Positions 1-8,326 of a stretch of 64,000 nt of DNA are shown one piece after another. Both the position numbers and the translations under genes were made by a program. The notes beneath the pieces are model-generated. The model had not been told where the DNA came from, made no database searches, and saw only the letters and a list, made by a program, of their open reading frames with translations. This stretch comes from G963666935 sp963666935 (GTDB lineage Bacteria; Bacillota; Clostridia; Christensenellales; CAG-138). Location: NCBI GenBank assembly GCA_963666935.1, contig OY762936.1, forward strand, positions 620,001 to 684,000, read 5' to 3'. Numbering within the stretch: position 1 is the stretch's first letter; the number at the start of each line of letters is the position of its first letter.

Positions 1-1
1 G

Positions 2-1921
2 AAAGACGGGCAGATTGTTCGCGTGATGATCCATTGTGATACAATCACGCTAAATGGCGAAAAGGTATTGCTGACGTCGATTCAGGATATTACAAAATTT
101 AAAGCAGATCAGGAAACACGAGAAGAGGCTGAATCACAACGCTATGCGCTGTTTAACAACGCACCGGTAGGAATTACGGTTACGGATTTTTCCGGGGGGG
201 TGATCGCAAACAATATTGCGATCTATGAGCTTTTGGGGTATACAGCCGAGGAATTCAAAAAATTATCGGCTGTGGATTTCTATTTCGACAAGGAGGAACG
301 GCAACAACTGCTGGACGAGACCTTGAAAAATCACATTGTGCGTGACTTTGAAACGAGCTTTTTGCGCAAAGATGGCAAACCCATTGCTGTGTTGCTCAAT
401 ACTGATTTGATCGATTTCGGCGATCAGCATGGAGTTTTACTCACGTCCATTCGCGATATTTCGAATATAAAGCACATTGAAGAGGAACTGGTCAAGGAGC
501 GCGATTTTACAAATGCCATCCTCGATACGGCCGCGCTGCTGATTCTTGTATTTGATCAGGACGGGAAAATTACAAAGGCAAACAAAGCCTTTGAAAAAAT
601 TACTGGCTATACTTTTTTGGAGATACGGGGCAAAGTCTTTTGGGAAGCGCTTTCCGCAGAACCCGATGCTGCCAGAGAGCGAATTCAACAGCTGCTACAA
701 GGGATTCATCCGGGCATCAATGAGAGTTTTTGGGTTACAAAAAGCGGCGCGAAACGCCTCATCTCATGGACAATCACTGTGCTGTTGGATAAGGCGGCCG
801 CCGTAGAATATGTCGTGGTCACCGGAGTTGACATTACCGAGCGCAGACAGGCGGAGGATGAACTGCTGGCCGTCAATATTAAATTGAAGTCATGGGTTGG
901 CCAATTGGAGGAAAAGGCCAAAGATATTACACTGCTGGGTGAAATGGGAGGATATTTGCAGGGATGCAACAGTGTTGGGGAGGCGTGTACAATAGGCGCT
1001 CAGTATATCTCCCAAATCTGCCCATTGAGCAGCGGGGCCATCTATCTGATCAACTCGTCCAGGGATTTGGCGGAAGCGTATGAAACCTGGGGGAGCGAAA
1101 CTGCTGCGCAAAAACTGTTTCCACCCATGAATTGCTGGGCGGTGAGGCGGGGGAAGATGAACCTGATTGACGAGGATCATCCCGGACCGGTTTGCGCCCA
1201 TATCACCGGCCCTAAAAACGGACGGTATCTTTGTTTGCCAATGGCAGCCAAAGGAGAAATCATCGGCGTGCTCCATCTCAATCATACAAATTTGTCGTCG
1301 GCGGAAGACCAACTACCAAATTCACCGTGCGGCGATCATAAAACCACCGTGCTCTCTGCGGCTGCCGAAACCATCGCGCTTGCCTTATCAAACATCATGC
1401 TTCAGGAAACCTTGCGCCAGCAGTCGATCCGGGACATCCTTACCGGCCTGTTTAATCGGAGATATATGGAAGAGTCGCTGACAAGAGAACTGCACCGCGC
1501 CGAGAGAGAGCATGCCTCGGTGGGCGTGCTGATGTTTGACATTGATCATTTTAAGGATTTTAACGATGTTTACGGCCATGACGGCGGTGATGCCATGCTA
1601 CATGAACTTGGGAGTTTTCTCTTGAAAAATACCAGAGGAGAAGATATCGTTTGCCGCTACGGCGGAGAAGAATTTATAGCTGTTTTTCCCAATGCTACCC
1701 TTGAAAATGCGAGTAAAAGAGCGGAGGACTTGCGACTTAAAATCAAGGAGCTTGTGGTATACCATTTAGACAAGCCCCTAAGAAAATGCACCATTTCGAT
1801 TGGAGTGGCTTCCTTCCCGGAGCACGGCCATACTTCGGACGAGATTATTAAAGCCGCCGACAACGCGCTGTATCGGGCGAAAAACGAAGGAAGAGATCGG
1901 GTGGCACTAGCGACACGTTAG
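2..1921 (+). CDS. PAS-PAS-GAF-GGDEF diguanylate cyclase (5' end cut by window)
   Basis: The reading frame is open from the first bases of the window, so the N-terminus lies outside. The visible part begins in the end of one PAS domain (ending SIQDITKFKA), followed by two more PAS domains (around residues 40-150 and 160-280 of the visible part), a GAF-like domain (about 300-450) and a C-terminal GGDEF domain. The active-site motif is GGEEF within RYGGEEF, and an RxxD inhibitory site (RGED) lies five residues upstream, as in product-inhibited cyclases. By family knowledge it makes cyclic di-GMP from two GTP. No membrane segment is visible in this portion. The ligand sensed by the PAS/GAF domains is unknown. 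Confidence 0.9.
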   Translation, partial: KDGQIVRVMIHCDTITLNGEKVLLTSIQDITKFKADQETREEAESQRYALFNNAPVGITVTDFSGGVIANNIAIYELLGYTAEEFKKLSAVDFYFDKEERQQLLDETLKNHIVRDFETSFLRKDGKPIAVLLNTDLIDFGDQHGVLLTSIRDISNIKHIEEELVKERDFTNAILDTAALLILVFDQDGKITKANKAFEKITGYTFLEIRGKVFWEALSAEPDAARERIQQLLQGIHPGINESFWVTKSGAKRLISWTITVLLDKAAAVEYVVVTGVDITERRQAEDELLAVNIKLKSWVGQLEEKAKDITLLGEMGGYLQGCNSVGEACTIGAQYISQICPLSSGAIYLINSSRDLAEAYETWGSETAAQKLFPPMNCWAVRRGKMNLIDEDHPGPVCAHITGPKNGRYLCLPMAAKGEIIGVLHLNHTNLSSAEDQLPNSPCGDHKTTVLSAAAETIALALSNIMLQETLRQQSIRDILTGLFNRRYMEESLTRELHRAEREHASVGVLMFDIDHFKDFNDVYGHDGGDAMLHELGSFLLKNTRGEDIVCRYGGEEFIAVFPNATLENASKRAEDLRLKIKELVVYHLDKPLRKCTISIGVASFPEHGHTSDEIIKAADNALYRAKNEGRDRVALATR

Positions 1922-1991
1922 AATGTTGTTTAAATACCATTTAATCTAGAGATACAAAGTATAATAAACATTGATGATTGCAGTGTGCTCA

Positions 1992-2020
1992 AGCCCAAGA
2001 GTTGGCGCAAACTTTGGGCT
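1992..2020 (+). terminator. Possible hairpin after the cyclase gene
   Basis: AGCCCAA and TTTGGGCT form an imperfect stem, with GTT/AAAC pairing inside. It is followed by ATAATGATA rather than a T-run, so it is a weak terminator at best. Confidence 0.3.
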
Positions 2021-2088
2021 ATAATGATATTGAATTAATATTTCACTGTGCTAAAATATAATATGTATGATCTGTAAGGGAGTTTTTT

Positions 2089-2124
2089 ATGAATCCGGGA
2101 GTAGATATTATTTCCGGTTATTGA
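2089..2124 (+). CDS. Possible 11-codon leader peptide before the nitrilase gene
   Basis: A very short frame (MNPGVDIISGY, then stop) starts with ATG behind AAGGGAG at suitable spacing and ends 66 bp before the nitrilase gene. A TATAAT-like box lies about 30 bp upstream. It could be a translated leader or chance; there is no run of one regulatory codon and no attenuator pair was found. Function unknown. Confidence 0.25.
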   Translation: MNPGVDIISGY

Positions 2125-2190
2125 TTGAACCTCTTGCATACCCAATTCTCAGTAACATAGGATGATTCACTGAATAGGAGATATGTAGAC

Positions 2191-4236
2191 ATGTCTGAAC
2201 GAAGCATCACCAAATATGAGATGATTGACCTTCTGTCGGCCGTCTCTGTGGCAAATGGCGTTGCGGTTAAATACGCCCGTGATGGCGATTACCGCTTGAC
2301 GCGGCAGGAATGTGCGGCCCTTTGCAAAGAAATTTTCCATCTGACCGACCGCCCCTGTACGTATGAGGATCTGCACCAAGGCGACCGCTTCTACGGTGCA
2401 GTGGGTGCTGTGAGCGCCTGCGGCATTATGGAAGGCGAAAATGACCGTTTCAACGGCAACGTGCCGGTCACCATGGCAGAGGCGCAGGCCATAGCGGAAG
2501 CGGCCGGCTGCTATCAGCGTAAGCTCAGGTCCTCTTACCGTCCCTTTAAGGCTACCTGCCTACAGTTTAACCCCCAGCTTTTCAAAAAAGAAGAAAACAT
2601 CGCCCGTCTGTATGCGGAAGTAGAGCGCGCGTTTCAGGATGGTGCAAAATTGGTCATTGCACCGGAAACAAGCATCTCCTCTTATGTTTATTTTGATCGC
2701 GAGGAAATTGAACCCTACACGGAAACCCTCCCCGGAAAAGCCACAGATCTTTTTGCGGAACTGGCGGCGAAATACCATGGGTACATCGCCATGGGCGTGG
2801 CGGAGCTTGATCCGGACAGCGGCAATATCTACAATGCCAGCGCCTTGGTTGGCCCATATGGTTACATCGGAAAATATCGAAAAACCCATCAATGGGAAAC
2901 GGAAAAGCATTGGAGCGTGGATGGAGACTTAGGCGTGCCGGTGTACAGCACGGAGCTTGGCAACATCGCCATGATCATTTGCATCGATACGAGCTATTAT
3001 GAAGCCGCACGCCTTGCGGCCATCAATGGTGCGGATATCATACTATATCATACCACCGATCAGGGAGAGTCCATTTGGGCGGCCGCGGCGAGGGCTGCCG
3101 AAAACGGTGTTTATTTGCTGAGCGCCAACCGTTCCGATCGGGAAAGAGACTTTATGCCTTTGGGTTGCAGCGCGATTTGGGGCCCTGACGGCGATAAGCT
3201 TGCGGAAGGTACGCATGCGTTTACCAGCCAGATGCCTATTTCCTATACGGAGCATATTTCCGCTGCGATAAACCCCGCCCGATTCAATAATGAGAATAAA
3301 AAACGGCTTCTTGAGCGCCGGCCTGAAGTATATCGGGAACTTACTTTGACCATTACTCCTTGGGACAAGCGCAAATCGACTGTGCATCACGATGTAACCG
3401 CGCTGAGCGTTCAGTATACGCCGGTTCTTGGAGACGTAGAAGCCAATAAGGCAAAAATTAAAGCCCTTGTTGAAGACGCTTATGATCGTGATAGCAAGAT
3501 TAATTTTATCGTACTGCCGGAGTATTCTCTTACCGGCCCGTTAGGGAGAGAAGCGCCCAAATACGCAGAGGATCTTGACGGAGTGAGCACGGCGTTCTTC
3601 TCGGAAATCGCAAAGTCACATTCTGCCGCGCTGGTATTCAGCATGGTGGAACGCGACGGCGACAAGCTTTATCACACCGCAGTAGTATTGGAAAGCGACG
3701 GGAGCGTGCTTGGCACTTACCGGAAGCTTCATCCAAATGCGGAGGAGCGCGCATGGGCAACACCCGGGAACAAGGTGAAGTCCTTTGCATCAAAAACTGT
3801 GGGACGCATTGGTGTCATTCTGGGGGACGAATACCTTTTCCCGGAGGTTGCGGACTTGGTGATGATCAAACGTGCGGATCTGATCGCACTTCCGATTGCA
3901 TATGTAAGCGGCGGCGGGAAAATTGAGGCAAACCGCCATATTGTGGCCAGGGCTTATCCAAAGAACGCAGTGCTGAAATGGGACGCAATTGCGATTTATA
4001 CACAAGCGTATCTGGTTGTTGCAAATTACACTGGTACGGAAGCCAACTATGTGGGTGGAAGCGGACTTTATACCGTGGAGCCAATATTTGGCCACGACAT
4101 GCTTTCCCTGGCGGGGGCGGAGGAGTGCGGCTTTGTTACGCGCTTTGAAACCCTGGCAGCAGAGGCGTGGTGGATCGATCAGGAAAAGCGGGTAGGTACA
4201 CGCCGCGCCGCACATTATAAGCCCTTGATCGTCTGA
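2191..4236 (+). CDS. Tandem nitrilase-fold protein with SLH-like N-terminus; second domain lacks the catalytic Cys
   Basis: 681 residues. The first ~110 resemble an S-layer-homology type module (YEDL...FYGAVGAVSACGIM then VTMAEAQAI), but no signal peptide precedes it. A first carbon-nitrogen hydrolase domain follows with the full Glu-Lys-Cys triad: E159 (APETS), K231 (YRKTH), C264 (ICID). A second nitrilase domain keeps E444 (LPEYS) and K512 (YRKLH), but the nucleophile position reads VILGDE with G545 where Cys is expected, so it should be inactive in amide or nitrile hydrolysis. The substrate is not predictable. ATG 2191 is preceded by TAGGAG. The NimA-like gene follows 79 bp downstream on the same strand. 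Confidence 0.85.
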   Translation: MSERSITKYEMIDLLSAVSVANGVAVKYARDGDYRLTRQECAALCKEIFHLTDRPCTYEDLHQGDRFYGAVGAVSACGIMEGENDRFNGNVPVTMAEAQAIAEAAGCYQRKLRSSYRPFKATCLQFNPQLFKKEENIARLYAEVERAFQDGAKLVIAPETSISSYVYFDREEIEPYTETLPGKATDLFAELAAKYHGYIAMGVAELDPDSGNIYNASALVGPYGYIGKYRKTHQWETEKHWSVDGDLGVPVYSTELGNIAMIICIDTSYYEAARLAAINGADIILYHTTDQGESIWAAAARAAENGVYLLSANRSDRERDFMPLGCSAIWGPDGDKLAEGTHAFTSQMPISYTEHISAAINPARFNNENKKRLLERRPEVYRELTLTITPWDKRKSTVHHDVTALSVQYTPVLGDVEANKAKIKALVEDAYDRDSKINFIVLPEYSLTGPLGREAPKYAEDLDGVSTAFFSEIAKSHSAALVFSMVERDGDKLYHTAVVLESDGSVLGTYRKLHPNAEERAWATPGNKVKSFASKTVGRIGVILGDEYLFPEVADLVMIKRADLIALPIAYVSGGGKIEANRHIVARAYPKNAVLKWDAIAIYTQAYLVVANYTGTEANYVGGSGLYTVEPIFGHDMLSLAGAEECGFVTRFETLAAEAWWIDQEKRVGTRRAAHYKPLIV

Positions 4237-4315
4237 AAAAAGCGCTGAAAGAGGGCACCTGTATTTTGTATTCTGCGGTTCATTTGACAAGTAAAGAATA
4301 AAGGAGAAATCCACT

Positions 4316-4798
4316 ATGATGCGAAGAGTTGATCGGCTAAAAGATGCCGAGTTTGCCTGGAATGTATTTGATAAAGCACCATATGTCACAATTGCCATGA
4401 TCGATGACGAGGGGAAGCCCTACAATGTTCCGGTTCTGGCTTCACGCGATGGCAACTGCATACACGTTCATGTGTTTCCAGATGGGAAAATGTATCACTT
4501 GATGCTTTCGGAGCCGGAAGTTTGCGTTTGCGCGGTTGCGTTTTCTGTACAGGTCCCTATGACGAATGATCTGGTATTTGCCTCAGCTATGATGATGGGA
4601 AAGGCAGCAATCGTGGAGGACGACGGTGAAAAACTTCATGCCATGCGCCTCCTCTGCCAGCGGCATGCACCGGAAAACCTCAGTTCTTTCGAACGCCGGG
4701 TATCATACAGCATCCCGCATCTTGGTATTTTGCGTATTACGGTGAATGAAATCACCGCCAAGGCCAATATACCCGAGCCGTGTGTCGTGATTAAATAG
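4316..4798 (+). CDS. Pyridoxamine 5'-phosphate oxidase-family (NimA-like) flavin-binding protein
   Basis: 160 residues with the split-barrel FMN-binding fold typical of the NimA/PNPOx-like family: an N-terminal MRRVDRLKD helix, ATIAMIDDEGKPYNVPV-like core strands (here YVTIAMIDDEGKPYNVPV), and a strand with FPDGKMYHLM. Family members bind FMN or a related flavin, and some reduce nitroimidazoles; the substrate here is unknown. ATG 4316 lies nine bases after AAGGAG; a second ATG follows immediately at 4319. The downstream lectin-fold gene starts 8 bp after the stop, so the two are probably co-transcribed. A second NimA-like gene is at 10294. Confidence 0.8.
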   Translation: MMRRVDRLKDAEFAWNVFDKAPYVTIAMIDDEGKPYNVPVLASRDGNCIHVHVFPDGKMYHLMLSEPEVCVCAVAFSVQVPMTNDLVFASAMMMGKAAIVEDDGEKLHAMRLLCQRHAPENLSSFERRVSYSIPHLGILRITVNEITAKANIPEPCVVIK

Positions 4799-4806
4799 GA
4801 GGGCAT

Positions 4807-6039
4807 ATGAAGAATTTTTATCAGAGCAACGAAGAGCGGGCGGCATGGGTACAAGCTTGCGCCCGATCCTTTGAAGCAGAGCTTTCTAACCCTTTGCAAA
4901 ACGAGTATGTAAACTGTATCGTTGACACTACCGCCACGCTAAAAGCGTTTATGGATGGCAACATACATGCCAAACCTGCTAATTTTGACGATATGAAAAA
5001 GGCGGTAGAGGGCCTGACAAATGGAGTAAACACCATCATGATGGATGATGCCGGCCTGCCCTCCGTGATGGTCGCGCTGCCTAAAATGAACAGCGCTAAT
5101 TTGGCGGATGAATTTGCCCCCCGCACGCATCCGGCTTGGATCATGGACGGAAAAGAACTGGATATGGTATACCTTAGCAAATACCAGAACGTCGTTTTTG
5201 AAGGAAGGGCATATTCGCTTCCTTTGATGAACCCCGCGACAAAAATCGATATTGATGCCGCGGACGCAGTATGTATGAAAAAAGGCGAGGGATGGGGATT
5301 GACCCCTGCTGCGCTCTGGAGCGCACTGGCGCTTTATAGCCATAAAAACGGAACCCTGCCCGGCGGCAACAGCTATTACGGGGCGGACTTTTACAAAGAG
5401 GAAGAAAGGGGCATTCCGGCGGATTACAGTTCAGCGAGCCCAGAACTTGTATACCATACGCTTACGGGCAGCGGCCCCGCAAGATGGAACCATAACGGCA
5501 GAGGCGACGGTGTTGCGGATCTTTGCGGAAACGTACAGGAATGGCAGAACGGCGCAAGGCTGATGTATGGAGAATTCCAGATGATCCGAAATGCGGATTG
5601 TATGATGCGTTCTATCTCAAAGTCTGCGGACAGCGCGGATTGGTGCGCAATTTCTGTGAACGGACAATTTATCCCCGCTGCTTCAGAGGAGAGCGTGAAG
5701 CTGGACTACCTCAATAATGGTTGGAGTCTGGTTACCGGATCCCGTCTTTATAACCAACTGAATAGCAGCCGTTACTGCTTCTTCAAGGATATGACTACCG
5801 AGCTTGAGAAAGTGCCGCAGCTTGTCAAGGAGTTCACGCTGTACCCCACCGAGGGCGACAACAGTGATTTACAGCGTCAGTATTTTTCCGGGTACAACGG
5901 ACCATGTGAGCGGATGATGTATCGCGGAGGCAGTTTTGGCAATGGCTGCTTCGCGGGGATCTTTGCTACAAGCGTCAATCTGGAACGCAGCTTCCACGGC
6001 ATTCATTTCGGCTTCCGCAGCGCGTATTACGGGGAATAA
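4807..6039 (+). CDS. C-type-lectin/FGE-sulfatase-fold protein resembling DGR variable proteins
   Basis: 410 residues. The N-terminal ~95 residues are not recognised. From ALPKMN onward it matches the layout of formylglycine-generating-enzyme-like (SUMF1) proteins used as diversity-generating retroelement targets: HPAWIMDG, SKYQNVV, AYSLPLMNP, WGLTPAALWSALALYSHKNG, GNSYYG, then DLCGNVQEW, and a C-terminal block beginning RGGSFGNG and ending FGFRSAYYGE. In DGR targets this last block (here 5920-6036) is the variable ligand-binding surface. No reverse transcriptase, Avd gene or template repeat was found in the window, so if this is a DGR target it is an orphan. It has no signal peptide. Formylglycine-generating activity is unlikely. 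SD AGGAGG precedes ATG. Confidence 0.75.
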   Translation: MKNFYQSNEERAAWVQACARSFEAELSNPLQNEYVNCIVDTTATLKAFMDGNIHAKPANFDDMKKAVEGLTNGVNTIMMDDAGLPSVMVALPKMNSANLADEFAPRTHPAWIMDGKELDMVYLSKYQNVVFEGRAYSLPLMNPATKIDIDAADAVCMKKGEGWGLTPAALWSALALYSHKNGTLPGGNSYYGADFYKEEERGIPADYSSASPELVYHTLTGSGPARWNHNGRGDGVADLCGNVQEWQNGARLMYGEFQMIRNADCMMRSISKSADSADWCAISVNGQFIPAASEESVKLDYLNNGWSLVTGSRLYNQLNSSRYCFFKDMTTELEKVPQLVKEFTLYPTEGDNSDLQRQYFSGYNGPCERMMYRGGSFGNGCFAGIFATSVNLERSFHGIHFGFRSAYYGE

Positions 6040-6133
6040 ATCTTCAGGGAATCTTTTGATGAGGACGAGCCAGAAGCACTTGTACAACGGGGCAGAGAAA
6101 GCTAATAAACCACTAAATCCCTAGTCCTTCGGT

Positions 6134-6598
6134 TCATATGTTTTCCCACAGGGCGCGCTCATAATCCGAAACAAACCAGCGCTTGCCCTTCTGTACGATT
6201 TTATGCCCTTCGGCTTCAAGGTGCAGTTTCTGCCCATCGACACCCTCCGGATATTTTTCATTTAACTCGCCGTTTGCCTTGAGCGTGCGCCAATAGGGGA
6301 TTTTGTCCTTTTCCCGCTCCACAGACGCCTGGGCACAGATGTTGATGAAGATCCCGGCCGTCAAGGGGCACGTGAGATCCGCTTCAGCTTTTTTGGCAAG
6401 GTATGCGCGGATACGGTCCGTGGTAATCACTTCCCCATTCGGTACCTGCGCCATGAGGGCGTTATACTGGAGAGGCGCGGCGATGAGCATTCTTGTGCCT
6501 CCATAACGGGCCACAGCCTTGGGCTGGTGAGAAAGATCGATGACTTTGGGCATGTCCTTGCTGTCGTTGAGTTTTTCATTGAAGCTGCGTTTTGGCAT
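6134..6598 (-). CDS. MGMT-family alkyltransferase-like protein without the acceptor cysteine
   Basis: 154 residues, with the DNA-binding domain of O6-alkylguanine-DNA alkyltransferases: VPNGEVITTDRIRAYLAKKA forms the winged-helix part, followed by GIFINICAQA and then IPYWRTLKANGEL. Classical MGMT has PCHR with the alkyl-accepting Cys at this point; here it is PYWR, so no methyl transfer is expected. Such alkyltransferase-like proteins bind alkylated guanine and can flag it to nucleotide excision repair. The extended C-terminus (HLEAEGHKIV...) fits the clostridial version of the family. The gene stands alone and convergent to the lectin-fold gene. Confidence 0.75.
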   Translation of the reverse strand: MPKRSFNEKLNDSKDMPKVIDLSHQPKAVARYGGTRMLIAAPLQYNALMAQVPNGEVITTDRIRAYLAKKAEADLTCPLTAGIFINICAQASVEREKDKIPYWRTLKANGELNEKYPEGVDGQKLHLEAEGHKIVQKGKRWFVSDYERALWENI

Positions 6599-6668
6599 AC
6601 TATTTCCTCCATACTGTAAGAATTCTGCATCTTTGCTTCTATGATAGTCAATATTCTCAAAATTGGGA

Positions 6669-6692
6669 AGCCCCCGGCCATGGCCGGGGGCT
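6669..6692 (-). terminator. GC-rich palindrome between rsgA and the MGMT-like gene
   Basis: A perfect 24-bp palindrome centred on CCATGG (arms GCCCCCGG/CCGGGGGC) lies just past the stop of rsgA. Only short T stretches flank it, so termination strength is uncertain. Confidence 0.5.
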
Positions 6693-6699
6693 TTGGCTA

Positions 6700-7767
6700 T
6701 TATCGCCGATTGTTCTTTTGCTTTGCCAAGTCTCTCATCTTTTTCATGTCGCCTTTGCTGCCGAACATGGTGTTGATCTTTTCGGCTTCAATCTGGCGGG
6801 AGGACAGGCCGTCGTACCGGGCTTCCTTTTTCAGCTTTTGATAGTTTTCAAACCGCCGCGCATTCAATGCACCCGTTTGAAGCGCCTGCTGCACCGCACA
6901 GCCCGGCTCGGACGCATGGGTACAGTCCCGAAAGCGACAATTGGCTGCCAACGCGTCGATATCGGCAAAGGATTTTGACAAATCTGCCGATTCCGCGCCC
7001 AGCTCCCGCATGCCGGGGGTGTCGATGACGATGCCACCTTGAGGCAGGACCATGAGTTCCCTACGGGTGGTGGTGTGCCTGCCGCGGCCGTCTTGCCCAA
7101 TCTCTGACGTGGCGAGCAGATCCTCTTTGGCCAGCCGATTGATCAGGGTGGACTTTCCCACGCCGGAGGAGCCGATGAAGGACGCCGTGACGCCTGGCTT
7201 CAAATATACCAGCAGATTGTCGCAGGAGGCCTGGTCGCAGATGGAAGTCACAATGATGTCCACTCCAAGCGCAACGGCCGAAATCTCTGCTAGAACCCCG
7301 GGCAGATCATCGCACAGGTCCGACTTTGTCAGTACTACCACCGGTGTTGCCCGGCTGTTCCACGCTACGGATAAATAGCGCTCCAGCCGGTTCAAATTAT
7401 AGTTGCTGTTGAGCGACATGCAGATGAAAACCACATCAATGTTGGCGGCGACCACCTGCATCTCGTCGTCTATGCCCACGGCTGTGCGCTCAAAAGCGCT
7501 CTTGCGCGTAAGAACCCGATGAATGATAGCGTTGCTAGCTTGAGGGAAATCCGCCATGACAAAGTCGCCAACCGCCGGATAATCCGACAGGTAAACGGCC
7601 TCATAGCGGAACTTGCCGGAAACCTCTGCCAGGGTTTCATCCTGTTGGGCGGCGATTTTGTACAGGTCCTTATATTGCGAAACCACCCTTGCCAGACGCA
7701 GGTCAGGATAGAGTGTGGCCTCGGCTAAAAAGCGCTCATTTGCGCCATAATTGATCAATTGATTCAT
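6700..7767 (-). CDS. rsgA: Ribosome small-subunit-dependent GTPase A
   Basis: 355 residues with the circularly permuted GTPase order of RsgA/YjeQ: an N-terminal OB-fold, then G4 (TKSDL), G1 P-loop (GSSGVGKST), G3 (DTPGMRE), and a C-terminal zinc knuckle Cys-x4-Cys-x-His-x5-Cys (CRFRDCTHASEPGC). The enzyme checks and matures the 30S subunit late in assembly. ATG 7767 follows GGAGGT at good spacing. Length is normal for the family. It is transcribed alone, diverging from the padR operon. Confidence 0.96.
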   Translation of the reverse strand: MNQLINYGANERFLAEATLYPDLRLARVVSQYKDLYKIAAQQDETLAEVSGKFRYEAVYLSDYPAVGDFVMADFPQASNAIIHRVLTRKSAFERTAVGIDDEMQVVAANIDVVFICMSLNSNYNLNRLERYLSVAWNSRATPVVVLTKSDLCDDLPGVLAEISAVALGVDIIVTSICDQASCDNLLVYLKPGVTASFIGSSGVGKSTLINRLAKEDLLATSEIGQDGRGRHTTTRRELMVLPQGGIVIDTPGMRELGAESADLSKSFADIDALAANCRFRDCTHASEPGCAVQQALQTGALNARRFENYQKLKKEARYDGLSSRQIEAEKINTMFGSKGDMKKMRDLAKQKNNRR

Positions 7768-7947
7768 AACAAGTTACCTCCAGAATTTGACATGCAGGAG
7801 GCGGGATGCAATGAATTTATTTTGCACCTCCCTCCATTTTTAATACAATCTCCAAATTACGATTCAACATAACCAAAATCCCCTTTCTCTTAAAATTGCC
7901 TTTATTTTACCACGGAACAGGAATTTTCTCAATTTAGAAAAAACATG

Positions 7948-7976
7948 TTGACACATAGTACTATGCGTTATATAGT
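7948..7976 (+). promoter_or_regulatory. padR operon promoter with internal palindromic operator
   Basis: TTGACA (7948-7953) and TATAGT (7971-7976) are 17 bp apart. The spacer begins with a perfect 12-bp palindrome, CATAGTACTATG (7954-7965), and ATAGTATTATG repeats half of it across the -10. PadR proteins usually repress their own operon from such sites, so autorepression is inferred. Confidence 0.75.
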
Positions 7977-7999
7977 ATTATGTGAAAGGGGGCATGGAT

Positions 8000-8326
8000 G
8001 TGCTAGATTCTCAAATGAAACGGGGACTTTTAGAGACCTGCGTGCTGTCCGCTCTGTGCCGGGGAGATTCGTATGGGTATAAGATCATCAAGGACTTATC
8101 CAACTGTATTGAGGTTTCTGAATCTACACTTTACCCCATTCTCCGCCGGCTGGAGTCTGCCGGTTGCCTCACGGTTTATTCCGTGGAACACAGCGGCAGG
8201 CTGCGCAAGTTCTACCAGATCACGGACCTTGGGCGCGGGCAGATTAGGGAATTTCTGCAGGGGTGGATAGAGATTGCCGCGATGTATGATTTTATCAGGG
8301 AGGGGATAGACCATGACGAAAATTGA
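8000..8326 (+). CDS. PadR-family transcriptional regulator
   Basis: About 108 residues: winged-helix PadR fold, with the family signature DSQMKRGLLE at the N-terminus, GDSYGYKI, ESTLYPILRRLE in the recognition helix and RKFYQITDLGR in the wing. I chose GTG 8000 because AGGGGG sits seven bases before it; ATG 7994 is possible but too close to the SD, and GTG 7982 precedes it. It overlaps the next gene by 14 bp and heads a PadR-DUF1700-DUF4097 operon, a common arrangement in Bacillota in which PadR represses the operon in response to envelope or small-molecule stress. Confidence 0.9.
   Translation: MLDSQMKRGLLETCVLSALCRGDSYGYKIIKDLSNCIEVSESTLYPILRRLESAGCLTVYSVEHSGRLRKFYQITDLGRGQIREFLQGWIEIAAMYDFIREGIDHDEN

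Noticed and set aside
4807..6039. True sulfatase-modifying (formylglycine-generating) enzyme
   Set aside because: The active-site cysteine arrangement was not seen, no sulfatase gene is nearby and the C-terminus fits DGR targets better.
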